DNA of 64,000 bases. It comes from Morinoia aosen. Taxonomy: Eukaryota; Arthropoda; Malacostraca; Amphipoda; Talitridae. The stretch is from positions 66,276,201-66,340,200 of the forward strand of contig CM059562.1 of the NCBI GenBank assembly GCA_030386875.1. The letters run 5' to 3'. This document shows, piece by piece, positions 11,099 through 20,482 of the stretch. The notes under the pieces are model-generated. The model searched no databases. It saw only the letters and a program-made list of their open reading frames with translations, and was not told the origin of the DNA. Position 1 is the stretch's first letter, and each line of letters begins with the position of its first letter. Position numbers and translations under genes: made by a program.

Positions 11099-14000
11099 CC
11101 CCGCCTGCCGATGCACACGAGACAAAGCCGATCATAAAAATAAAAGTGAATGAACAAGACTGCGAAGCATTCCTGGACACCGGATCGGTGTGCTGTCTAA
11201 TAAGGCCGGAAACGGCTGAACAAATTGTGTCGGCAGGATCAGGTACAGTAAGAATGAAGACGGCCAAGCTAAAATTAAGTACAGTAAGTGGCGCAGAAAT
11301 AGATGTGCGGGGCAGAATCGTGCTGAACATTAAGATAGGAGGTAAAACGTATGTGCACGACACGGTTGTAGCGCAGGTCGGAAATTATCCAGGAGACATA
11401 CTAGTAGGGCTCGATTTACTCCAGCGCATAGGTAAGGTGACGCTGGACATGACCGGTAGATATGGTAGTAGAGTGATCGTGAACGGTCATTCGTATGCAT
11501 TTAAGGACGGTAAGTATGCCGGAGAGTCGATCAATTTGATCAGACAAAGAAAAAGGGTAAGTATGCGACAGTCTGAGGTCGCGGCGGTGCTACCAACAGT
11601 GAGCAGTGACGATGGTGAGTATGGTATAACCGACGAGCTACCCGAGGCGGAAGTACCAAGCCTAGAGCATCTGCACACGCAGCAGCGTGAGAGGTTGCTA
11701 GCGCTCATCGGTAAGTATGCGCCAGCCATTTCTCAGCATGAGCAAGATTTAGGACGATGTGACTTGCTCCCACATCGAATTGACACCAGGAACGCGGCGC
11801 CGATTGCTACGAAACAGTGGCCGCTACCCCAAGCAACACGCGCAGCAATCGAAGAACAAGTGCAGAATATGTTAAAAATGGATGTAATTGAGCCATCAGC
11901 AAGCGCGTGGGCATCTCCAGTGCTCCTCATCAAAAAGAAGGACGGCACGCATAGGTTCTGTGTTGATTTTCGACGAATTAATGAAGTCACGCTCGCAGAC
12001 AAATATCCAATGCCACGCATCGAGCAAATTTTGGAGTCCCTCGGAGGCGCATGCTACTTCTCAGCAATAGACTTGAAGTCAGGCTACTGGCAGATTCCTG
12101 TCGCGGAAGCAGACCGCGACAAGACAGCATTTGCTACTGAGTCGGCTCAGTACCGATTCAAGAGGATGCCCTTCGGATTGACTACAGCTCCGGCCACATT
12201 CCAGCGTTTGGTCAATCGAGTGTTAGAGCCAGTGATTGGAAAAACGAGCTACGTTTTCATAGACGACGTAGTGGTATTTTCGAAGACGTTTGAGGATCAC
12301 ATCGCTCATTTGGAAGAAGTTCTCGCTCTCCTTCAGAAGTCCGGTTTAAAAATGTCACTGAAAAAGTGCAGCTTTGCAAAACCCTCCATCGAATATTTAG
12401 GTCATGTTGTCTCGAAGGACGGAATTCAAGTTGACCAAAGGAAAATCACGGCCATTCGCGAGTTGTTACCACCGAAAAAACCGAAAGATGTACGAAGAAT
12501 TTTGGGAATGGCAGGCTACTATCGAAGACACATACCAAATTTCTCGGAGCGAGTCGCACTTTTGACGGCATTGACTAAGAAGTGTGCCAAGTTTGTGTGG
12601 ACGAACGAACATCAGGCCGCATTCGACGCGCTCAAATTGGCTCTAGCTGAAGCGCCGGTGTTGGGTTACCCAGATTTCGAGCGACCGTTCAGGCTGCATA
12701 CCGACGCCAGTGATGTCGCTCTGGGAGGAGTACTGACGCAAGAAAAGGACGGCCTGGATCACCCGATAGCATACTATTCACGGAAATTTACACCGGCAGA
12801 GACCCGGTACTCTACCACCGAAAGAGAAGCTTTAGCTATTGTGGAAAACGTCCGCCATTTTGCTCGATACCTCTACGGTCGGAAGTTTCAGATCCTAACA
12901 GACCATCAGCCGCTGCGATATTTGTTCCAATACAAAGCTACCGTTCCACGGATCGCCCGCTGGGCAGTGCTACTGTCACAGTTCGAATATGAAATTTCGT
13001 ATAGACCCGGCAAGGAGAATGTGATTCCAGACACGCTCTCACGCGGAGTGGCAGCCGTCCGCCCGACCGTGACGGAAGCGCTGGACCCGTACGAAATTTT
13101 CTGTGCGGAAAAGGTAAGTATGGAGCAGCGCAAAGCACAGCACTGGGCCAAGGTCATCAACGCATTGGAAGGAAAGGGCGAAATGGTGACAGATCCGAGC
13201 CAGTATAAGGATTTCGTGCTGGACAAAAATTGCCTTTTCTACCTGGAAGTTAAAGACAGTGGAGACATTTACAAACGTGCAGTGATTCCTGAATCTCTAA
13301 TAAAGCCCGCGTTAATAATGTCGCACGATACGCGAATTTCCGGACATTTTGGGGCGAAAAAGACCCTCCATCGTGCTAGAGAATTATTCTTTTGGCCAAA
13401 TATGGCACGACACGTGCAAGAGCACGTGAAAAACTGCACGACGTGTCAGAAACGAAGTCCGCACGGGGGCCTCAAAGCAAAAATAGGAGAATTACCGCCA
13501 GTCTCACGACCATTAGAGAGGGTGGGGATTGATCTCATTGGAGAGCTGACACAGTCACACGCCGGACATAGATATATTCTGACGATCGTGTGCCATTTCT
13601 CGAGACACGTGCAGGCGTACCCATTGCGCGATAAGAAGAGCGAAACAGTGGCGCGAGCATTCATGGACTATGTATGCAGGTATGGCTGTCCGGAACACAT
13701 CGTGTCAGATCGAGGTACGGAGTTTACCGCCCAAAATTTCCAAGAAATGTGCCGCATTTTAAAGTCCAAGTTGCATTTCACCACGGCCTTCCACCCAGCC
13801 AGTAACGGTATGACGGAAGCCTTCAACAAGTTGATAAAGACAACGTTGGCCACAACAGTAGAGAAGGATCTCACATCATGGGACGAGCAGCTACCTTTCG
13901 CCACGCTCGCCCTAAACTGTTCGTATCATGCCTCGGTAGACAACACACCGTACTTCTTGTTCCATGGACGCGACGCTCCTTTGCCACTGTCTGATATTCT

Positions 14001-14556
14001 GCAGCCCAGGATACTAAACTATGCTGTGGAGGAGAACTTTCCTCACGCCGCTTTTGCCAGATTGCAAATTGCGTTCGAAAACGCGATGTCAGCAAGCCAA
14101 AACGCACATGACAAAAATGTGAGATATCAGCGCGTGAGAGATAGAGAACTTAGAGTCGGCGACTGCGTATTCCTACGGAATACAGCAGGAAGAAACAAGG
14201 CGATGGGTAAATTCCGACCTAATTGGTTAGGCCCGTACAGAATTCAGGCCCTTCCAACACCGATGAACGTCGTAATACGACAAGTCCACGGCCGCCGGCA
14301 CGAGATAACGGTCCACAGAAATAGACTTAAGCCCGCGTCATTTCAACCAGAGGAGACAATAGTAATACAAGACGAGCGTCCTCGAAGGAATGGGAGGAGC
14401 GTCGAGCACGTCACCGAAGTACGTCACGACGATAGCGATTCGGAAAGCAGCGATGACGACATCTATGTAACAAGGCCTGAAGCACCCTCACCCCTACCCA
14501 CCCCGGCAGCTAGACGTCCTTACGCTCTAAGATCCGCCGGTCCGGTAGAAGAGTAG
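11086..14556 (+). CDS. pol: Pol polyprotein: protease, RT, RNase H, integrase
   Basis: This frame lies -1 to gag, overlaps its last 13 bases and is made by frameshifting. The GTG codon at 11146, from which residues are numbered here, is only a counting point. Protease: Asp-Thr-Gly at residues 11-13. RT: residues about 246-440, including KYPMPRIEQIL, MPFGLTTAPATFQR and the catalytic YVFIDD (Asp373, Asp374). RNase H: LHTDAS (Asp520), TEREALAIVE and the ILTDHQPL region. Integrase: an HHCC zinc finger at about 726-767, then Asp796, Asp855 and Glu891, a D-D-35-E core, followed by a GPY-type module (WLGPYRI, about 1027-1033). There is no chromodomain. The acidic/Pro-rich tail ends near residue 1136. 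No stops or frameshifts are visible, so the enzyme set looks intact. Four GGTAAGTATG and one GGTGAGTATG splice-donor-like strings lie inside the frame. Confidence 0.96.
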   Translation, partial: YKKLAPPADAHETKPIIKIKVNEQDCEAFLDTGSVCCLIRPETAEQIVSAGSGTVRMKTAKLKLSTVSGAEIDVRGRIVLNIKIGGKTYVHDTVVAQVGNYPGDILVGLDLLQRIGKVTLDMTGRYGSRVIVNGHSYAFKDGKYAGESINLIRQRKRVSMRQSEVAAVLPTVSSDDGEYGITDELPEAEVPSLEHLHTQQRERLLALIGKYAPAISQHEQDLGRCDLLPHRIDTRNAAPIATKQWPLPQATRAAIEEQVQNMLKMDVIEPSASAWASPVLLIKKKDGTHRFCVDFRRINEVTLADKYPMPRIEQILESLGGACYFSAIDLKSGYWQIPVAEADRDKTAFATESAQYRFKRMPFGLTTAPATFQRLVNRVLEPVIGKTSYVFIDDVVVFSKTFEDHIAHLEEVLALLQKSGLKMSLKKCSFAKPSIEYLGHVVSKDGIQVDQRKITAIRELLPPKKPKDVRRILGMAGYYRRHIPNFSERVALLTALTKKCAKFVWTNEHQAAFDALKLALAEAPVLGYPDFERPFRLHTDASDVALGGVLTQEKDGLDHPIAYYSRKFTPAETRYSTTEREALAIVENVRHFARYLYGRKFQILTDHQPLRYLFQYKATVPRIARWAVLLSQFEYEISYRPGKENVIPDTLSRGVAAVRPTVTEALDPYEIFCAEKVSMEQRKAQHWAKVINALEGKGEMVTDPSQYKDFVLDKNCLFYLEVKDSGDIYKRAVIPESLIKPALIMSHDTRISGHFGAKKTLHRARELFFWPNMARHVQEHVKNCTTCQKRSPHGGLKAKIGELPPVSRPLERVGIDLIGELTQSHAGHRYILTIVCHFSRHVQAYPLRDKKSETVARAFMDYVCRYGCPEHIVSDRGTEFTAQNFQEMCRILKSKLHFTTAFHPASNGMTEAFNKLIKTTLATTVEKDLTSWDEQLPFATLALNCSYHASVDNTPYFLFHGRDAPLPLSDILQPRILNYAVEENFPHAAFARLQIAFENAMSASQNAHDKNVRYQRVRDRELRVGDCVFLRNTAGRNKAMGKFRPNWLGPYRIQALPTPMNVVIRQVHGRRHEITVHRNRLKPASFQPEETIVIQDERPRRNGRSVEHVTEVRHDDSDSESSDDDIYVTRPEAPSPLPTPAARRPYALRSAGPVEE
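11089..11095 (+). promoter_or_regulatory. -1 ribosomal frameshift site A-AAA-AAC
   Basis: In the gag frame the codons read ATA AAA AAC TAG, giving the X-XXY-YYZ heptamer A AAA AAC immediately before the gag stop. Slipping back one base reads CTA next and joins the pol frame, which is open from 11086. A_AAA_AAC is among the best-known natural -1 slippery heptamers. I could not identify a clear downstream pseudoknot by eye. Confidence 0.8.
11509..11719 (+). promoter_or_regulatory. Cluster of splice-donor motifs inside pol
   Basis: GGTAAGTATG occurs at 11509, 11556 and 11710, and GGTGAGTATG at 11614, all on the sense strand between protease and RT. Each contains a near-perfect U1 donor consensus. 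The motif is read as Gly-Lys-Tyr or Gly-Glu-Tyr in one phase and as Val-Ser-Met in the other, so protein coding alone does not explain the recurrence. Confidence 0.55.
13113..13122 (+). promoter_or_regulatory. Further splice-donor motif inside pol
   Basis: AAG|GTAAGTATGG is a consensus 5' splice site between RNase H and integrase. It is the same 10-mer as the upstream cluster, here read as Val-Ser-Met. Confidence 0.5.
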
Positions 14557-14600
14557 AGGAGTAGAGGAGAAGATAACATGAGCAAAACTACTATGTAACA

Positions 14601-14755
14601 AGTAGAGAGGAGATAAGCCTACTAATTTCATGTTCTCTTTCAGATTAACCTAGTAAATAAGTAGGTAGATAAGCTGACTGATCTAATTTTCTTTTCAGAT
14701 TAAACCTAGCAAAATAAGTAGTAGATAAGCACTAATCTAATTCCTTTACAGAATA
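14601..14755 (+). repeat. Three tandem splice-acceptor modules after pol
   Basis: Three diverged tandem copies, about 53-55 bp apart, each hold AGATAAG, a branch-point-like CTAAT/CTAATT, a pyrimidine tract and CAG. The AG dinucleotides end at 14643, 14698 and 14751. The bases after them are also alike (ATTAACCTAG, ATTAAACCTAG, AATAGCTTAG). The repeats begin about 45 bp after the pol stop. They look like functional 3' splice sites multiplied by tandem duplication. Confidence 0.7.
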
Positions 14756-15292
14756 GCTTAGCAACAACTAGGTTGGCAGGAAAATTTCTGAGTAGTCGAC
14801 TGCTAGGCAAATAACTTTTAGGAATGCTAGCAGCCAGCACGAGCGACTGAGCGCAGAGCTTTAGAGCCGGCACAGGACGAGTCATAAAATCGAGAGGCAT
14901 AAAGGAACTCAGTCCGGGCCTGGGAAATACGAGTAGAGACGTGGCATACAAATTATGATAACGCACTAGGAAAAGTGTATCGTGCTGGCTGCGCAATTTT
15001 TGAATGACGAGAATAAAACTTAGATATAATGACTTCACATCGAAATAGGAATTTGATTGCTGGTCAGTTGTTTGAGATGTATAAGGAATGAAGAGGGATT
15101 TCGAAGGAAACTAGCCGTCTAGGCAGAGATATAATTAGACAGTATTAAAATATAAGTATAGCACAGCAGCAGCAGAGGTTCCTTCACATAATACGGCCAG
15201 TAGTGGGTACGGCTCTTTAGTCCTCTCATAACTAGTAGGTTACAACTGAGAGGACGAAGTTTTTTTTTGAGTAGCCTGAGAAATGACTAGTT

Positions 15293-15321
15293 ATAAGCAC
15301 TAATAAACCATTGCCTTTCAG
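15293..15321 (+). promoter_or_regulatory. Fourth, separate splice acceptor
   Basis: ATAAGCACTAAT followed by a pyrimidine tract and CAG (15319-15321) closely resembles the third upstream module (ATAAGCACTAAT...CAG). The first ATG after it, at 15350, opens a hydrophobic 12-codon frame that ends at TAG 15386-15388. Confidence 0.55.
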
Positions 15322-16847
15322 GTGTAGGTTTGAAGAGTCAGCAACTTGGATGGGAAAGGGATATATCCTTCTCGTAATTATTTGTTAGCGTGAAAAATTC
15401 CCCGTGAAGGAATTTTTCTTGGATCGTCGGAGGGGAAGAAAATTTAAGAAAGTAAATTTTTTATTATTGCGTCTAAATGACGTTTTAAAAAGAGAAACCT
15501 GAGCCTGTCATGAGCCGAGTGGAGCCGATAATAAGATCGCGTATAGCAGAACCCTGAGAGTTGGGTAGAATGCTTAGCGAGACAACAGATTAAATTAAAG
15601 ATGTCCATTACGGACCTAGCATAAGCTTTAACATTACGGTCTTTAAGAATAACGTAGCTTAGTGTGGAAAGGCAAGTTGGACACGCACTCGCGTGGGGGA
15701 GACTCGAGGCATGTGCCCACGGGACAATGAGAGCCACAATGGGTCATAAAATCTAAAGGCGCTGCAGTGCGGAGACGCATGTAACCTGAGAGAGAGCCGG
15801 CTTCAAGATTAGAGAAGGCAGTCTGAGCAGAGAGAAGCGCACAGCGATTCGTGTGCGATGCTAATTACGAGATAGATGGGAGAACAAAATAAATAGAGAT
15901 GAGCAAAAAGAATATAGATAACAGAGATGGACGGCTCCTGTGCTGAGAAATCAGAGCGTGAACAGCACCGAACCGACGCTAGAGCTGAAATATTTAATGA
16001 TAAATGTACTAAGGTTATTTTGAAGATTTTCAGGAAGGCGACAGCGAGCGAGGTGCGGGCGTGTGCGCGGTGCTAAACCAGCACCACAGCGGCCTCCAAC
16101 GGAGACGGACCGGAACTGCGGTCGACGTAAGAAAGACGGAGAGGCATTCGGCAATGGTAAGATCGGGAATACCCCTGCGCGTAGGAAACACGTGCGTGAA
16201 CTGTGGAGGGTGTTATGAATATCTGGTCTGCTGACGAGCGGATAAGGGAGATTACGGGAAGCATGACCGAGGGATTTTTAAGCATGTCCAGAGATATGTG
16301 CGCAATGCTTGAGGCATCGCAGCGGTTACCGATACCATGAGATTTGAAGATTAAAAAGATAAGTCGTGTGCGACGGGTACATAAAATATATCTGCAAACG
16401 AGGGACGCCTCCGTATTGCACCCATACGAAATTGATGCTTGCTTCTCACGAGAGATTAGCAAATGCCATTCAGTAACAAAAAAAAAACAGTCAGCTGACA
16501 CGGAAAGAATAGGAAGTAGGAACAATTCTCATCATTTAATCATAACGACCTGCATCACGAGTGAAAGACAAATGAACAGGAGGTGTGTGTGTTGTCAGAG
16601 TATGTGCGGTAACGTGTGCAGGAGTATGTGCTGTATAGTGTGCAGGAGTGTGGGGACTTAGTCATTCAAGTCTGCTAGGACTTGTTAGGTTCATGAATCC
16701 CAAAATCATATACCATTCATCATGTAACATACGCGCTCATTATGAGGCGAAGAAAGGAAAATTTTTGAAAATAAGGCTCTATATTGATATCTAACCCATG
16801 TAACAAAATTAATGCCCGACCGTGTGCCGTAGGAAACGGCGACGTAC

Positions 16848-17225
16848 ATGCATCGAGGGCGGAGACGGAGGCCGAGCGAAGTGGGGTGCCAGCTCGGGAC
16901 ATACGTCGCAGCGCGCAACTACGAGACGTCGCTGTGGCTACCAGACGGGAGTCTGGCGACCGTCTCGGCCGAGACGGACTGGGGGCGGGCGGCCGCGACC
17001 CTGGAGGGTCGAGCGCTCATTGTCCACTTCGTCCCGAAGCCGGACGAACGCCTGACCGAGGCGACTCTCAGCAACTTGCTGCAGCATTTAGTTGTGCCCC
17101 GAAACGACGGAGAGATCGAGGCCAGGACCGCGAACAAGCGAATCTCCTCGGTTTCGGTTTTCCCCTACTATCTCTGGAAAGAGACACTGCGGGGGAAGGA
17201 ATTCCTCATTATCATACAAGCCTAG
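16848..17225 (+). CDS. Accessory ORF of the retrotransposon, function unknown
   Basis: This is a 125-codon ATG frame in a distinctly GC-rich island just before the purine tract. The protein begins with an Arg-rich segment (MHRGRRRRPSEVGCQ) and continues as a mixed globular-looking sequence with VAARNYETSLWLPDGS, GRALIVHFVPKPDERL and VSVFPYYLWKETLRGK. There is no signal peptide or membrane segment, so it does not look like an envelope. The frame is open back to 16833. Two overlapping frames (including 16784-17311) are also open, as expected in GC-rich DNA, but this one has the most protein-like composition. It could be expressed from a spliced RNA using the acceptors upstream. It could be an accessory protein, a captured host fragment or a chance frame. 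Confidence 0.4.
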   Translation: MHRGRRRRPSEVGCQLGTYVAARNYETSLWLPDGSLATVSAETDWGRAAATLEGRALIVHFVPKPDERLTEATLSNLLQHLVVPRNDGEIEARTANKRISSVSVFPYYLWKETLRGKEFLIIIQA

Positions 17226-17507
17226 GAAGGATTTCCCCTGGAACAGAAGCCGAAGATCTCGGGACGGAAGAGCTCGCCTCTCCAGTCCCGAAGGGGGCCA
17301 ATATTATGTGAAAATGGCCGAAGCATAGGCGAGCGAGTTGTGGTCGCCGTCCTAGTTTTTTTGTGATATTGTAATTGATATCATGTTGTATTGTGTTGCA
17401 TTGTGAATTGATGTCAGGTTGTATCAGTGTTCGCCAGTCGGGTAAGAAATGCACTGAGGCCAAGACATAGAAAAAGAAATTATTACATAATTTCTTTTTG
17501 CGCAAGT

Positions 17508-17517
17508 GGGGGAAGGG
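17508..17517 (+). other. Polypurine tract
   Basis: GGGGGAAGGG immediately abuts the first base of the 3' LTR. This is the expected primer for plus-strand DNA synthesis. Confidence 0.85.
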
Positions 17518-18798
17518 TGTATAAAGTCAGGGTATGAAGTCAGATTCATCCCATCTTTGTCGTTGGCGTTGCCGAGCGAAAATATATAATTGATGTTAAG
17601 ACGAGATCTCTGAATACACGGGTCATAAAAATTAATGCCCGCGGTCATGCTTGGGTTTGGGAAATGCACGATCTGGACGTTCTCATACGGAACACTGGTC
17701 ATATTAAATTCGATAAAGTTGGTGCGCTTGGGCTGCCGCGGTTACAACAGCGCTGAGAAGCGCTGGTGCTGATTAGCGTCGGTCAGAGATAGTAAAATAT
17801 CCAGACCTTAATATAAAAACAATGTGCCTGTCCCGATCGTGTAGCTGGGGAGCCGAGCGTGGGATCAGTCGTTGAATTAGCCATGGCTAAAGGGAGGGCT
17901 GGGGCCATGAGACCCGACCCCCCCCCCCCAGCCGTACCCCCGGTTGCGTAGGGGAGGAGCGGCTCAGAACCCTAGCCACCCCTTGTTACCCAGCTCGTGT
18001 GGCGACCACCCCCCCCCCCCTTTCGGGCAGGGGGGAGCGCTATCCAAGCGAGAGTTATGTCGGACGAGCAGAGGACACTTGGCGGGTAGCCGTCGTTGAG
18101 AGCGGTGTAGAGAGCCGTGGTCGTGAACGGACGTTCTAGAGTGCAGTTGAGGATTACGACGAACAGCCGGTTTTGATACTTAGGAATTTGAGTTGATAGT
18201 AAAAGCCGATATCTTCAATAGTTGAATTTCGAGACTGTGTTCGAGTAGAGCGTGGCACGATCAACGAAAATCCATTGACTTGTTTTGAGGGCGCATGATT
18301 TCAAGCGTTTGCTATACGCTTACCTTGGCTCATACTTTCGGTGGTTACCCATTCCTTGGCTCGTGTGTTGGCTGTTTGTACACAGTCTGTTGTCGTGAGA
18401 AATCGATCGAAGGAAGATCGTGAGGTGATGGTCGTATTGTCCCCCGATATTTTATATGTTGTTTTTACCTCGTGTGCTCTTGCCATCCGTACTTGCCTTC
18501 CCATCAATAAATAAAAAAAAACCTGGGCCTCATCTGTATCCTCTCTCTCATCTCTCTCAAAAGGGCATAAGAAACACGTGCCGGCCATAAGCCATCGCTA
18601 CCAAATTGACAATCTGAGTTAACGTAACCAATCCTTTAATTTTAGTCGAGGCTATCTACACGCCTCGTGGGGGCAGCTATCAGCGCTACCTTTCTCTTAC
18701 CTGTAACGTAAAGTCATACCGGAGGAATCTGTCAGAAAGAAACAGAACTAACGAACTCTTGAACATAGAGAGTGCGGAAGAAAAACCCGACTCATACA
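17518..18798 (+). repeat. 3' long terminal repeat
   Basis: It matches 7745-9022 almost completely. Differences seen include CGCTCGTG/CGCTGGTG, GTACTCCC/GTACCCCC, GCGCTGTCC/GCGCTATCC, CATAGG/CATAAG and GTGGTGG/GTGGGGG, plus poly-C length changes. It is 1281 bp and ends CATACA before TAAG. Confidence 0.95.
18506..18511 (+). terminator. Polyadenylation signal AATAAA in the 3' LTR
   Basis: AATAAATAAAAAAAAA lies near the right end of the 3' LTR and is the likely 3'-end signal of element transcripts. Confidence 0.5.
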
Positions 18799-18802
18799 TA
18801 AG
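18799..18802. repeat. Target-site duplication TAAG, right copy
   Basis: It matches 7741-7744 and marks the right insertion boundary. Confidence 0.85.
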
Positions 18803-20482
18803 TATTGATTCTTACATTTCAGCACACGTCTAGGTTAGCGCTCATTTTCCACGGAGAGGCAGTATTTCACGTTCAGGAATCACAAATTTATGGGAAATTT
18901 CTATTGTGCGGCCACAAGCCCGATAAGTGCAGACTCAACCGGACGATATTTCACGGCGGTTGTAGAGTTGAATTTCTGTGGCATTATAATATTGATTAAT
19001 TTTCTGTCTGCCCTTTTGCTGCTTCCTGCACAAAATTCCGTTGATTTTGCTAGGTGAAATCAAGTTACTTTTTTAGAGACATTCACCTGATATTATAAAA
19101 ACTATCACTTTTGAGCATGAAATACCTCCAATTGAGGACGCTCTCTACTTCCATTTTTTTTTTTTTTGCTGTTCAACTTTTCGTCTCTCAGTAAGGTTAT
19201 ACAGATTTTGGCCATTGGATATTTCTTAATTTTTAGCTAAAGAATATTTCTTTCTTTCACTCAGTGTGCTCCTTGGTTTTTCAGTATTCATTGCTACCTA
19301 TAAGATCTTTATTAAGTTCCAAGCTTCGAATTTATGAGTCGCTTATCGCTTTATTTTTTTTAATATAGTTAAAATCACATGGAAGGTGGTGAACTAGGTA
19401 AATTTCGTGTGATTTACTGTGGTTTTCTTCTTATAATAAAATGAAGCGTGTGCAGTGATGTTTGTAATCAGTGACGTTTTAAATAAGAACAAAACCTAAC
19501 AGTGTACGCACCTACAATTACGCTGCGTATCTCCTGCTTATTAAGGAATAATGTCAAGGATTACAAACTTCAAACTATTCAGTAATATGAAATGCTAGCT
19601 CTCCAATGTAATTCATTCTCTACTTGTGTGACAAGATACCTCAGAGCTTCTGTAACTCTTTGAGCCCAAAGAAAGACTGACAGACAGTGAGCACAACTCT
19701 AAGGCGAATTTCAGGCACTCCACGAGTTTGGCGTCATGAAGTTCGTAGTCAGGTCAGTTGTCGTAGAAACTGAGACAGCCAAGACTCGGTAGTTGAAGGA
19801 CTTCATAACTGAATACAGGTAGAGCGAGACCATTCTTCTGAAGTGAAATGGTGCTTCAGCTTTTGGCAACTTCTATGGCTTTTTATTTAGAAAGAATTAC
19901 TGCTTTTTGCTGCAGTATTGTGGGTTTAAAGCCTTAGTATTTGTCATGAGATACAATATTTGCTGCAATATAATAGGTTCAAAGCTTTAGTATTTGCCAT
20001 GAGATACAATATTTTGCTGCAATATATCAAGTTGATGTTCCATGCGCCTAGTTGAAGGCAAAGGTGAAGCATTGAAATGGCATTGATACATTTATTAAAC
20101 TGAGCTATATTATATTAAGTTCACCCAAATAATCTGTTCAGACTGTTGAAGTGCTTGCTGCGACTGGTAACTGCTGCTGCAGAGACTTCTCTTTTCGGTC
20201 GTTCAGCCTCTTCTGCAGAGCTGAGACGCTTCGATACGAAGTGCAACTGTTGTACTAGTTAGCGGTATACTGAACATCATACAAATGTTTTAAAATTGAA
20301 TATAGTGGTGAGGAGCTTTCTCACATGGAATGTTGGCAAATGAGGTTTACAGAGACATGAATCATTTCATGGAGTAGACAAACAGACTTATAATATTATT
20401 AATTACTCTCTTAATACTTAAACAACTGATTGTGATTTCTGTGCAGATGAATTATAATTCAAAAGCTTAGTTTGAAAACACT
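18803..20482. other. AT-rich intergenic sequence with a short tandem repeat
   Basis: No gene is supported. At about 19905-20029 a unit of about 53 bp is repeated roughly 2.3 times (TTTGCTGCAGTATTG, TTTGCTGCAATATAA, then TTTTGCTGCAATATATC, with GAGATACAATA ending each full unit). Confidence 0.6.

Larger units (their letters stand above)
14557..16832 (+). other. Non-coding 3' region of the element
   Basis: Apart from the acceptor modules this stretch holds no ATG-initiated ORF I would call. A perfect 10-bp hairpin lies at 15392-15418 (GAAAAATTCC, loop CCGTGAA, GGAATTTTTC). A 105-codon Cys/Arg-rich frame at 16344-16661 opens only at TTG. The region is where gypsy-type errantiviruses carry env, but I see no envelope protein. 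Confidence 0.6.
7745..18798 (+). mobile_element. Full-length Ty3/gypsy-type LTR retrotransposon, 11.05 kb
   Basis: Seen: two direct LTRs of about 1.28 kb with TG...CA ends, a 4-bp target duplication, a TGG-initial putative primer site after the 5' LTR, gag, pol in the order protease-RT-RNase H-integrase, and a purine tract abutting the 3' LTR. Integrase after RNase H places it in Ty3/gypsy rather than copia. I counted by eye about five substitutions plus two poly-C length differences between the LTRs, so the insertion is young. Both long frames are uninterrupted, so the copy could be autonomous. It is longer than most insect gypsy elements because of large LTRs, a 1.1 kb leader and about 3 kb between pol and the 3' LTR. 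I see no chromodomain and no envelope ORF. I cannot assign a named lineage by eye. Confidence 0.95.

Noticed and set aside
16344-16661. 105-codon Cys/Arg-rich frame in the 3' region
   Set aside because: It opens at TTG with a stop just upstream and no ATG until near its end. The Cys run reflects a GTGTGCAGGAGTATGTGC-type simple repeat.
16784-17311. 175-codon frame overlapping the accessory ORF
   Set aside because: Low-complexity Arg/Asp/Gly/Ala composition typical of an off-frame reading of GC-rich coding DNA.
14557-17517. Envelope gene
   Set aside because: No long ORF with signal peptide, cleavage site or membrane segment. Only the extra ORF at 16848 and a 12-codon hydrophobic start at 15350.
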